Shown here: positions 1 to 7,562 of the stretch, in pieces
Position numbering within the stretch: the stretch's first letter is position 1
Layout of the letters: each line of letters opens with the position of its first letter
Assembly (NCBI GenBank): GCA_045645985.1
Contig: JAZRJV010000046.1
Span: 1 to 64,000 of the forward strand
Source: RGIG9060 sp045645985
Lineage (GTDB): Bacteria > Spirochaetota > Spirochaetia > Treponematales > Treponemataceae
Direction of reading: 5' to 3'
DNA length: 64,000 bases
The notes under the pieces: model-generated
The model's database searches: none
Told to the model about the DNA's origin: nothing
The model's input: the letters and a program-made list of their open reading frames with translations, nothing else
Position numbers and translations under genes: made by a program

Positions 1-65
1 GTTTTTCCTTCTTTGTGTTCCTGAATCATTTTTACGATTTGTTCTTCTGTAAATCTTTTCTTCAT
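1..65 (-). mobile_element. IS3-family transposase OrfA, N-terminus only (cut by window edge)
   Basis: The minus strand encodes 21 residues starting MKKRFTEEQIVKMIQEHKEG before the window ends. This is the typical opening of the helix-turn-helix OrfA protein of IS3-type insertion sequences, which binds the element ends. A strong ribosome site (AAGGAAGAAGG) lies just upstream of the ATG. The outer end of the element should fall between about 85 and 132, where the plus strand passes into an unrelated reading frame. The terminal inverted repeat cannot be fixed without the other end. The family call rests on a short stretch. Confidence 0.6.
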
Positions 66-132
66 TTTTCTACCTTCTTCCTTAGTTTATCAGTAGAAAA
101 ACTCTCCTTTCAAGTGGTATAATTTTTGGGGG

Positions 133-264
133 ATAGACCATGCCTACGAAAAAGCTATTGAAACAGCAAAGAATATGCTGGCAGCTTCTATAGGTTCAAT
201 AGAGCAAATAGCGCAAATAACTAATCTTCCGTTAGAAACAATAATAGAATTATCCAATCAATAG
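133..264 (+). pseudogene. C-terminal remnant of an Rpn/PD-(D/E)XK nuclease-type protein
   Basis: An open frame without a start codon reads IDHAYEKAIETAKNMLAASI and continues with SIEQIAQITNLPLETIIELS to a TAG stop. A helical tail of this style (KNMLA..., then SIEQIA..TNLP...I..L) is typical of the end of Rpn-family recombination-promoting nuclease/transposase proteins, which are abundant in treponemes. The IS3-type element on its left has probably removed or displaced the catalytic part. The remaining piece is about 44 residues and is not expected to be functional. Confidence 0.55.
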
Positions 265-303
265 ATTTTTTTAGTACAAATTTAACTGCGTATCTTTATT
301 TAA

Positions 304-332
304 TTGCATATTTCACTGTATGGTGTTACTAT
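304..332 (+). promoter_or_regulatory. Sigma70-type promoter of the ABC transporter operon
   Basis: TTGCAT (304-309), a 17-nt spacer, then TACTAT (327-332), seven bases before the ATG at 340. No Shine-Dalgarno sequence lies between, so the message may be leaderless or nearly so. Confidence 0.5.
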
Positions 333-339
333 GTAAAGT

Positions 340-1608
340 ATGAAAAAGATTATCGCAGTTTTATTTTTAGTTTTATCTTTATTTGCAATTATGGGTTGCA
401 ATAAAAAAGATGAAGGAATTGGTAGGGTAGAAATTTGGCACACATACAATGGTGCACAAGCTGAATTTCTAGAAAAGATGGCTTCAGAATTTAATGCTTC
501 ACAAAGTGACTACGAAGTTGTAGTTCTTGCACAAGATTATTCTGGATTTAACGATACAGTTTACAATGCTGTTGCAAACGGAATTGGACCAAGTATCATT
601 TTTAATTTTGCTTCTACAGCGGTAGATTATATTCAAGCTGATTTAGCAGTTGATATTACTGATTACATCAAAGCTGATGTAAAAAAAGGTGATACATCAA
701 TGCAAGATGTAATTGATTCACTTCCAGAAGCAATGAAAACTGATGTTGTAGGTTTTGCTGATGGAGGAATTTATTATCTTCCTGGTTGTACAACAGGTCC
801 AGTTTTCTTCTATAATAAAACAATTTTTGACGAACTTGGTTTGAAGCCTCCAACATCTTGGGCAGAACTTGAAAGCGTAAGTAAAACAATCAAAGAAAAA
901 AAAGGAATTCCTGGATTTTTGTCTGACAGTATCATCGATACTTTGCAAGCTTTGATTATGCAAAATGGTTTAGGTTACATTGATGTTGATGCAAAAAAAG
1001 TTACTTTCTGTAACGACAAACTTGTAGAAATTTTTGAATGGTACAAAGATTGTTGTAAAAAAGGATACTTTGCTTTTAACACAGTTGGAAGTTATTCTTC
1101 TGACGATTTAGGAAACGGCGATGTTGCTTCTTTTGCTGGTTCTTGTGTAAACGACCAATATATTTCTATGGTTAAAGGTGAATTAGGAATGTCACCTTGG
1201 ATTGCAAAAGAAACTGAAAGTTTTTTTACTGCTTGGAATCGTGGACCTATCTTCTTAAAACGAAATGCAAAAGCAGATAAAGGTGCTTACGAATTTATCA
1301 AATATTTTATGAGTGCAAAAAATAATGGTGAATGGGCAAAAATCAATTCAGCAATTTCACCTTATGGAACAACAGAAAAAGATTCAACTTATCAAGAATA
1401 TATAAATTCATTACCAGAAAATTCTGCCCTTGCTTGTGTAAGAGCAAATCTAAATCTTGCAGGTTCTTTCCCTAACATTCCAGGAAGTTCACAGGTAAGA
1501 AGATATATCGAAGAATACATTAACTATGTTGTTGATGGAAGTTTAAGTGCAAAGGATGCAGTTTCTCAATTAGAAGAAGTTTGTAACAAAGCACTTAACG
1601 GAAAATAA
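340..1608 (+). CDS. Extracellular solute-binding lipoprotein of a Ugp-like ABC importer
   Basis: A 422-residue family-1 solute-binding protein with a lipoprotein signal peptide (lipobox AIMGC, Cys20) that should anchor it outside the inner membrane. The body begins with the beta strand VEIWHTYNGAQAEFLEKMA and ends with a region like that of the glycerol-3-phosphate binder UgpB (NIPGSSQVRRYIEEYI, then VVDGSLSAKDAV). It captures substrate for the ATPase and two permeases that follow, in the order binder-ATPase-permease-permease. UgpB-like proteins bind glycerol-3-phosphate or glycerophosphodiesters, but the family also includes sugar binders, so the substrate is not settled. A promoter lies directly upstream. 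Confidence 0.85.
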   Translation: MKKIIAVLFLVLSLFAIMGCNKKDEGIGRVEIWHTYNGAQAEFLEKMASEFNASQSDYEVVVLAQDYSGFNDTVYNAVANGIGPSIIFNFASTAVDYIQADLAVDITDYIKADVKKGDTSMQDVIDSLPEAMKTDVVGFADGGIYYLPGCTTGPVFFYNKTIFDELGLKPPTSWAELESVSKTIKEKKGIPGFLSDSIIDTLQALIMQNGLGYIDVDAKKVTFCNDKLVEIFEWYKDCCKKGYFAFNTVGSYSSDDLGNGDVASFAGSCVNDQYISMVKGELGMSPWIAKETESFFTAWNRGPIFLKRNAKADKGAYEFIKYFMSAKNNGEWAKINSAISPYGTTEKDSTYQEYINSLPENSALACVRANLNLAGSFPNIPGSSQVRRYIEEYINYVVDGSLSAKDAVSQLEEVCNKALNGK

Positions 1609-1632
1609 TTTTTATCAAAAGGAATTTAGCAA

Positions 1633-2772
1633 ATGAAGGTTACCTTAAAAAATGTAACAAAAAAATTTGGTTCAACTGTGGCTGTAAATAATTTTTCGGC
1701 AACTTTTCCAGATGGACATTTAATTTGTTTACTTGGACCTTCTGGTTGTGGAAAGTCAACTGTGCTAAATATCCTTTGTGGAATTTTAGATGTAACATCA
1801 GGTCAAGTTTTTTTTGATAATGAAGATGTTACATCTCTTTCTCCGGAGCAAAGAAATGTCGGAATGGTTTTTCAAAACTATGCTTTGTATCCACACTTAA
1901 CTGTTTTAGAAAATATTGCATTTCCTTTAGAAGTTCAAAAAGTAAATAAAAAAATTAGAATTGAAAAAGCAAAAGAAATTTCAGAACTTGTTCATGTTGA
2001 ATCTTTGTTGCATCGCTATCCCGGAGAACTTTCTGGTGGTCAACAGCAACGAGTTGCAATTGCAAGAGCTTTAATTAAAAATCCAAAATTACTTTTAATG
2101 GATGAACCTCTTTCAAATCTTGATGCCCGATTGCGTTTAGAAATGCGGGAGGAAATTCGTCGTATCCAACTTGAAACTGGAGTTACAACAATTTTTGTTA
2201 CTCACGACCAAGATGAAGCAATGTCAATTTCTGATAGTATTATTTTGATGAAAGATGGAAATCTTGCTCAAGAAGGTTTGTGTAACGATTTATATAATCA
2301 GCCTAATTCAAAATTTGTTGCAGACTTTTTAGGTAATCCGCCAATAAATGTTGTGGAAGGTTATTTAGAAAATAATAAATTTATTTTTGATGACAATTCA
2401 GGATTTATCCTTTTAGAAAATATGACACAAAATTTTAATGAGGATGTGTCAAATTCAAATATGCCAAATAAGACAAATGCAAATTATGACAAAAAACTTG
2501 CACTTGCAATTCGTCCAGAAAGTTTTATTCTTGACAAAATTATGACAAGTGAAGATTTGCAAAAAAATAAATATGACAAAAATGTTTTTGAAGTGTTGTC
2601 AGTATTTAAGCAAACAAGAGAAGAACTTGCACACATTAAAATTGGTTCAAAAGAATTACAAATATTTTTACCTGATGATAGTGGTGTAAAAAAATATGAC
2701 AAAATACTTTTGTCAATTAAAGAAAAAGGTTGTTTCATTTTTGATGCAGAAACTGGAGAACGCTATAAGTGA
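1633..2772 (+). CDS. Carbohydrate ABC transporter ATP-binding protein (UgpC/MsmK type)
   Basis: The 379-residue ATPase couples ATP hydrolysis to import. It has Walker A GPSGCGKST (residues 35-43), a Q-loop (VFQNYALYPH), the signature LSGGQQQRVAIARAL, Walker B (LLLMDEPLSNLDA) and the H-loop VTHDQDEA. A C-terminal TOBE-like regulatory region follows (about 240-379, with the typical LAIRPESF). The first part of that region is an Asn/Met-rich low-complexity linker encoded by DNA crowded with the word TGACA (see findings). Its stop overlaps the GTG start of the next gene by four bases, so the operon is tightly coupled. Confidence 0.93.
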   Translation: MKVTLKNVTKKFGSTVAVNNFSATFPDGHLICLLGPSGCGKSTVLNILCGILDVTSGQVFFDNEDVTSLSPEQRNVGMVFQNYALYPHLTVLENIAFPLEVQKVNKKIRIEKAKEISELVHVESLLHRYPGELSGGQQQRVAIARALIKNPKLLLMDEPLSNLDARLRLEMREEIRRIQLETGVTTIFVTHDQDEAMSISDSIILMKDGNLAQEGLCNDLYNQPNSKFVADFLGNPPINVVEGYLENNKFIFDDNSGFILLENMTQNFNEDVSNSNMPNKTNANYDKKLALAIRPESFILDKIMTSEDLQKNKYDKNVFEVLSVFKQTREELAHIKIGSKELQIFLPDDSGVKKYDKILLSIKEKGCFIFDAETGERYK

Positions 2773-3719
2773 AAAAGTTGACATCAAATGTATCATCAAA
2801 TATGACACAAAATAAGACAAATTTTAATATGACAAAAAATATGACAAGGGTAGAACCTTTTTTATATTTGCTTCCATTTTTTATTGGAATTTTAATTTTT
2901 ACACTTTATCCAGTTATCAATGTTTTTTTGCTTTCTTTCAAAGATGATTACAATTATTTGCGAAATACTTTTGCTACTTGGAATTTAGAAAATTACAAAA
3001 CAGTTTTAACTGATCCAAAGTTTGCACAAAGTATGATAAATACAGTTTTGTATGTAATCTTTGTTGTTCCAATTAGTACCGCTTTGTCAATTTTAGTTGC
3101 ACATTTTTTAAATCAAAAATTAAAAGGAAGTGCGATTTTTCAAACGGCATTTTTTATGCCAATGGTAACTTCAATTACTGCTGTTGGTTTGATTTGGCGA
3201 TTGATGTATAACAAACAATTTGGAATTATCAATTTTATTCTTTCTCAATTTGGAATTGAAAAAATTGGTTGGGTTGTGGATTCAAATTGGTCTTTAGTTG
3301 CTTTAATCATTTTTGGAATTTGGAACATAATGCCATTTACAATTATTCTTTTGCTTTCTGGTTTACAAAATATAAATGAAGTTTATTACACAGCCGCAAA
3401 AGTTGACGGAGCAAAACCTATAAAAATATTTTTTAGAATTACAGTTCCCTTGCTTTCGCCAACAATTTTTTTAGTGTGCATTGTAAATACAATTTCGTGC
3501 TTCAAAGTTTTTTCAGAATTGTATCCATTATTTAACGGAAAGCCTGGGCCATATTATAATTTGTACACAGTTGTTTATTACATTCGATATGCAATGATGG
3601 AAAAACGAGAATACGGATATGCTGCCGCTGCTGCTGTAATTTTATTTTTCTGTGTAATGATTTTTACTTTAATTCAGTTGGCAATAAAATCTGGAATGAA
3701 AAAAAGAGGATTGAATTAA
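2769..3719 (+). CDS. ABC transporter permease, UgpA/MalF type
   Basis: A 316-residue inner-membrane permease with six predicted membrane segments from about residue 30. It carries the EAA-type coupling loop (YYTAAKVDGAKPIKIFFRIT) that contacts the ATPase. The start is a GTG overlapping the upstream stop in a GTGA arrangement. The first 28 residues are an odd Asn/Met/Thr-rich tail (NMTQNKTN, NMTKNMTR) with no counterpart I recognise in the family. It is encoded by the same TGACA-rich DNA as the end of the ATPase gene. It pairs with the next permease to form the channel. Confidence 0.9.
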   Translation: MKKLTSNVSSNMTQNKTNFNMTKNMTRVEPFLYLLPFFIGILIFTLYPVINVFLLSFKDDYNYLRNTFATWNLENYKTVLTDPKFAQSMINTVLYVIFVVPISTALSILVAHFLNQKLKGSAIFQTAFFMPMVTSITAVGLIWRLMYNKQFGIINFILSQFGIEKIGWVVDSNWSLVALIIFGIWNIMPFTIILLLSGLQNINEVYYTAAKVDGAKPIKIFFRITVPLLSPTIFLVCIVNTISCFKVFSELYPLFNGKPGPYYNLYTVVYYIRYAMMEKREYGYAAAAAVILFFCVMIFTLIQLAIKSGMKKRGLN

Positions 3720-4547
3720 ATGAAAGCACAAAAAATTATTAAGCAAAGTTTTATTTATTTGTTTTTAACTTGTTGCGCATTGATGATGGTATTTCCATTT
3801 ATCTGGATGATTCTAAGTGCTTTTAAAACTCATGCAGAAATAATTCAGATGCCACCAAAATTTTTTCCTTCTAGTTTCTCTTTTAAAAATTTTATTCAAG
3901 CATTTTCAATGGCACCCTTTGGAAAATATTTTTTTAATTCAGTTGTTGTGATGATTGCTTCTGTTTTGTGCACAACACTTACAACAATTTTTGGAGCATT
4001 TGCTTTTTCAAGATTAAAGTTTCCCGGAAAAGAAATTATTTTTTCTGCATTACTTTCTTTGATGATGATTCCATTTGAAATGTTGATAATTACAAATTAT
4101 ACAACTATAGTAAAAATTGGATTGTACAATACACTTCCTGCTTTGATTCTTCCATTTGTAAGTAGCATTTTTTACACATATATTTTGAAAAATTTTTTTG
4201 ATACAGTTCCAGATAATTTATATAACTCTGCAAAAATTGACGGAGCATCAAACTGGAAATATCTTTGGAGAATTTTAGTTCCAATGGCAAAGCCTTCGCT
4301 TTACACAATTATTTTATTGAATGCTTTAGCAAGTTGGAATTCTTTTATGTGGCCACTTTACATAACATCTGATTCTTCTTCAAGAACTTTGCCTTATGGT
4401 TTACAAGTTTTTACAACTGAAGCAGGTTCTTATCCTGAGTTGTTGATGGCGGCATCAACTGTAATTGTTTTACCTATGATTATTTTATTTATTTTTGCTA
4501 GAAAATATATTGTTAGTGGCGTAGCTCGTGGTGGTTTAAAAGGATAA
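3720..4547 (+). CDS. ABC transporter permease, UgpE/MalG type
   Basis: A 275-residue second permease with six predicted membrane spans. The EAA motif (LYNSAKIDGASNWKYLWRIL) lies near residues 165-185, and the C-terminus (YIVSGVARGGLKG) is typical of UgpE/MalG-like sugar permeases. The ATG directly abuts the TAA of the preceding permease, so the two are probably translationally coupled. Together with the binder and ATPase this makes a complete importer. A Nudix gene follows after six bases. Confidence 0.92.
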   Translation: MKAQKIIKQSFIYLFLTCCALMMVFPFIWMILSAFKTHAEIIQMPPKFFPSSFSFKNFIQAFSMAPFGKYFFNSVVVMIASVLCTTLTTIFGAFAFSRLKFPGKEIIFSALLSLMMIPFEMLIITNYTTIVKIGLYNTLPALILPFVSSIFYTYILKNFFDTVPDNLYNSAKIDGASNWKYLWRILVPMAKPSLYTIILLNALASWNSFMWPLYITSDSSSRTLPYGLQVFTTEAGSYPELLMAASTVIVLPMIILFIFARKYIVSGVARGGLKG

Positions 4548-4553
4548 ACAAAA

Positions 4554-5114
4554 ATGAAAGAGAAAATTAAATATTTTGAATTTACAGTTGGTGAAAAAAT
4601 TCCGCAAGAAGTAATTGATGGAAGAATGAAAATAAATAATCGACTTGCAATTCGCGGAGTTTTATTTTATCAAAATAAATTATTGATGATTCAAACTTCA
4701 AAAGGGGATTATAAATTTCCCGGTGGTGGAAAAGAAGAAAATGAAAATGATTTTGAAACTTTGAATCGTGAGTATCAAGAAGAAACTGGTTTTTCAAATT
4801 TAATAAAAAATGAAAATCAAATAGAATTGATTGGAAAAACTTTTACACAAAATATTGATACCGAAAAAGAAAATACTTTTTTTATTATGGAAAGTAGATA
4901 TTATCTAATAAAAATTTCTGACGAAGAATTTTCAAAAATAAAAAATGTTGGTCAAGATTTAGATGATTATGAAAAAGATTTAAATTTCAAATTTGAATTT
5001 GTTTCAGTTAAAGATGCCTACGAAAAAAATAAAGCTTTGTTGGTTTGTTCAGATGGTGAAACTGTAAATTTTTGGGTTGAAAGAGAAACTTTAGTATTAG
5101 AAAAATTATTGTGA
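4554..5114 (+). CDS. Nudix hydrolase
   Basis: A 186-residue protein with a clear Nudix box (GGGKEENENDFETLNREYQE, then ETGF), the Mg-binding motif of enzymes that hydrolyse nucleoside diphosphate derivatives. The N-terminal part supplies the usual beta strands (RLAIRGVLFYQNKLLMIQTS). It sits six bases after the importer operon and is probably cotranscribed with it. The substrate cannot be inferred from sequence. The C-terminal 60 residues (DDYEKDLNFKFEFV...) resemble those of small ADP-ribose or NTP-type Nudix proteins only loosely. Confidence 0.85.
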   Translation: MKEKIKYFEFTVGEKIPQEVIDGRMKINNRLAIRGVLFYQNKLLMIQTSKGDYKFPGGGKEENENDFETLNREYQEETGFSNLIKNENQIELIGKTFTQNIDTEKENTFFIMESRYYLIKISDEEFSKIKNVGQDLDDYEKDLNFKFEFVSVKDAYEKNKALLVCSDGETVNFWVERETLVLEKLL

Positions 5115-5183
5115 TTTTGAAAAAAAGTTTTTTGTATAAAAATATTGCGTAAATTAAAAAAATGAAGTACAATAAATTTATCT

Positions 5184-5281
5184 ACAAGGGAGTAGCTAGC
5201 ATGAAATCTCTTTTCATGTTTACATCGCCGTCAGTACGATTTGCAAAAAATCCGGTTATGTAATTAAGTAGCGAGACTTGT
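5184..5281 (+). ncRNA. yybP-ykoY (manganese) riboswitch
   Basis: The leader of the first cation exchanger contains the conserved blocks of this aptamer in order: GGGAGTAGC (5188-5196), CATCGCCGTCAGTAC (about 5223-5237) and GCGAGACTTGTC (5271-5282). The outer helix forms between ACAAG (5184-5188) and CTTGT (5277-5281). Members sense Mn2+ and switch on Mn exporters or other metal-handling genes. Just downstream, CGGG.AAGTT (5294-5303) can pair with AACTT.CCCG (5332-5341), a plausible expression platform. The two blocks and the exporter-type target make the call strong. Confidence 0.88.
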
Positions 5282-5378
5282 CGCGTGATTAAACGGGCAA
5301 GTTGTATCCTTTTAAAAAATTCAAAGAACATAACTTACCCGACTCACAAAAAAAATTTTCATAGGAGAAATTTAAATT

Positions 5379-6368
5379 ATGGATTTTATTTTAAATCTAA
5401 TTGGATTTGCTCAATGGGGACAAGTAGGGCAAATGATTTTTCAAGTGGGCCTTTTAGTTGTAGGTTTTGTTTTTTTGGTAAAAGGTGCAGACTGGTTTGT
5501 TGATGGTGCTGCAAGTGTTGCAACAAAATTTGGTATTCCTCAGTTGGTAATTGGTTTAACAATTGTTGCCATGGGAACTTCTGCTCCAGAGGCGGCTGTA
5601 AGTATCACTGCGGCTTTTTCTGGAAATGCTGATATCACTATCGGTAACATCGTTGGAAGTAACACTCTTAACATTTTAATTATTCTTGGAATTACTGCTT
5701 TAGTTTATCCTGTTGCAGTTCAAAAATCTTCACTTGTAGTTGATATTCCTGTGGTAATCGGAATTACAGCAATGCTTCTTATTATGGGATTAGATGGAAA
5801 TATTAGCCGAGTTGATGGAATTATCATGCTTGTAGTTTTTGCTGTGTATTTATTTTATTTGTTCTGGGATGCAAAACGACCAAAGGAAATTTCATCACAA
5901 AGTGAAGAATCTGAAGAAATCAAAAATCTTTCTTTGCCTAAATCATTGATTTTTACTGTTGTTGGTTTGTTTTTTATTGTTGCTGGAAGTAGTTGTGTTG
6001 TAGAAAGCGCAACTTTTGTGGCAAATGCTTTAGGTTTAAGTGAAAGATTCATCGGATTAACAATTGTTGCATTGGGAACATCTTTGCCTGAATTGTTTAC
6101 TTCTGTAACTGCTGCAATGAAGAAAAATTCTGATATTGCTGTAGGAAATATCGTTGGAAGTAATATTTTTAACATTCTTTTTGTTGTTGGTCTTTCTGGA
6201 TTGATTATTCCTGTTCCATTTCAAAGTGCATTTAGATTTGATACAATTGCCTCTGGGGTTGCAGCAATTCTTTTGTTGCTTTTTACTTTACCTAAAAAAC
6301 GACTTTCTAGAGTTGCAGGAATTATATTTTTGATTTGTTATGCAGTTTACTTTTATATGATTTGGTAA
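5379..6368 (+). CDS. CaCA-family cation exchanger (YrbG-like), first tandem copy
   Basis: A 329-residue inner-membrane protein with the two inverted alpha repeats of calcium/cation antiporters: GTSAPEAAVSITAA with VGSNTLNILIILG in the first half, and GTSLPELFTSVTAA with VGSNIFNILFVVG in the second. About ten membrane segments flank a short charged loop (KRPKEISSQSEESEE). The family is annotated as Na+/Ca2+ exchange. The Mn riboswitch in its leader suggests the physiological cargo is Mn2+. The ATG follows a GGAG ribosome site. A second copy follows immediately. Confidence 0.92.
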   Translation: MDFILNLIGFAQWGQVGQMIFQVGLLVVGFVFLVKGADWFVDGAASVATKFGIPQLVIGLTIVAMGTSAPEAAVSITAAFSGNADITIGNIVGSNTLNILIILGITALVYPVAVQKSSLVVDIPVVIGITAMLLIMGLDGNISRVDGIIMLVVFAVYLFYLFWDAKRPKEISSQSEESEEIKNLSLPKSLIFTVVGLFFIVAGSSCVVESATFVANALGLSERFIGLTIVALGTSLPELFTSVTAAMKKNSDIAVGNIVGSNIFNILFVVGLSGLIIPVPFQSAFRFDTIASGVAAILLLLFTLPKKRLSRVAGIIFLICYAVYFYMIW

Positions 6369-6390
6369 TATAATTTTACTTGTATTTTAA

Positions 6391-6430
6391 GAAGGCAATT
6401 TTTCAATTTTTAATATTGAACTTTGCCTTC
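6391..6430 (+). repeat. Hairpin between the tandem exchanger genes
   Basis: GAAGGCAA (6391-6398) pairs perfectly with TTGCCTTC (6423-6430), and inner TTCAAT/ATTGAA extends it. No T-run follows, so it is not a canonical intrinsic terminator. It may attenuate read-through or stabilise the upstream message. Confidence 0.5.
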
Positions 6431-6462
6431 AAAAATTCCAAATCGGGAGTATTTTAATTTTT

Positions 6463-7455
6463 ATGGATTTTATTTTAAATCTAATTGGATTTGCTAATTT
6501 TAGTTTAGTTTGGCAAATTATTTTTCAATCAATTCTTTTAGTAGTTGGATTTATTTTTTTAGTAAAAGGTGCAGATTGGTTTGTTGATGGTGCTGCAAGT
6601 ATCGCAACAAAATTTGGTATTCCACAATTAGTAATTGGTTTAACAATTGTTGCAATGGGAACTTCTGCTCCAGAAGCAGCGGTTAGTATTACTGCTGCGG
6701 CAGCTGGAAATGCAGATATTACAATTGGAAATGTTGTTGGTAGTAATATCTTAAATGTTTTGATTATTCTTGGAATTACTGCCTTAGTAAATCCTGTTGT
6801 AGTGCAAAAATCTTCATTAGTTGTTGATATTCCAGTTGTAATTGGAATTTCCGCTTTGCTTCTTGTTTTGGGCTTAGATGGTAAAATCACTCGTTTAGAT
6901 GCAAGTATCTTAATAGTGATTTTTATTATGTATTTGAGTTACTTATTATGGGATGCAAAAAAATCAAAAGCTTTATCAAGTGGAACAATAGAAGAATCTG
7001 AAGAAATCAAAAATCTTTCTATTCCAAAAGCAATTTTTTCTACAATTATCGGATTAGTTTTAATTATTGCAGGAAGTAATTGTGTTGTAGAAGGTGCTAC
7101 TTTTATTGCAGAAAAAGCTGGTTTAAGCGAAAGATTTATCGGATTAACAATTGTTGCTTTGGGAACATCTTTACCTGAATTATTCACTTCTGTAACTGCT
7201 GCAATGAAGAAAAATTCTGATATTGCTGTAGGAAATATTGTAGGAAGTAATATTTTTAACATCCTTTTTGTTGTAGGACTTTCAGGAATGATTATTCCAG
7301 TTCCGTTCCAAAATGCATTTAGATTTGATGCAATTGTTTCTACTGTTTCTGTAATTTTATTATTGTTATTCTGTCTTCCTAAAAAACGCCTTTCAAGATT
7401 GGGCGGAATCATCTTTTTGATAGGATACGCTTTTTACTTCTATAAAATTTGGTAA
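6463..7455 (+). CDS. CaCA-family cation exchanger (YrbG-like), second tandem copy
   Basis: A 330-residue paralogue of the preceding gene. Both begin with the same eleven residues (MDFILNLIGFA) and share all alpha-repeat motifs (GTSAPEAAVSITAA, VGSNILNVLIILG, GTSLPELFTSVTAA, VGSNIFNILFVVG). Divergence is concentrated in the early helix (SLVWQIIFQSILL) and the central loop (KSKALSSGTIEESEE). It has its own ribosome site (GGGAG) but no second riboswitch, so it probably depends on read-through from the Mn-controlled leader. Distinct pores or dosage could explain retention of two copies. Confidence 0.92.
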   Translation: MDFILNLIGFANFSLVWQIIFQSILLVVGFIFLVKGADWFVDGAASIATKFGIPQLVIGLTIVAMGTSAPEAAVSITAAAAGNADITIGNVVGSNILNVLIILGITALVNPVVVQKSSLVVDIPVVIGISALLLVLGLDGKITRLDASILIVIFIMYLSYLLWDAKKSKALSSGTIEESEEIKNLSIPKAIFSTIIGLVLIIAGSNCVVEGATFIAEKAGLSERFIGLTIVALGTSLPELFTSVTAAMKKNSDIAVGNIVGSNIFNILFVVGLSGMIIPVPFQNAFRFDAIVSTVSVILLLLFCLPKKRLSRLGGIIFLIGYAFYFYKIW

Positions 7456-7547
7456 AATCTGAAAATATAATAGAAGAATTTTGCAAAAGTCTAATGAGTT
7501 TTGCAAGAGTGTATCTTTTTATGGTTTAAAATTTTTCAGTTTTACTG

Positions 7548-7553
7548 TATAAT
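7548..7553 (+). promoter_or_regulatory. -10 box of the OPT transporter gene
   Basis: A perfect TATAAT preceded by TG, nine bases before the ATG at 7563. The -35 is weak, and there is no Shine-Dalgarno sequence before the ATG. Confidence 0.45.
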
Positions 7554-7562
7554 AGTAATGTT

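Noticed and set aside
5285..5503. 72-codon frame overlapping the riboswitch and exchanger start
   Set aside because: It overlaps the expression platform and the real gene in another frame, with no ribosome site or motif.
6525..7412. Long minus-strand open frames inside the second exchanger
   Set aside because: Mirror frames of a codon-biased membrane gene; their sequences are low-complexity and have no start signals.
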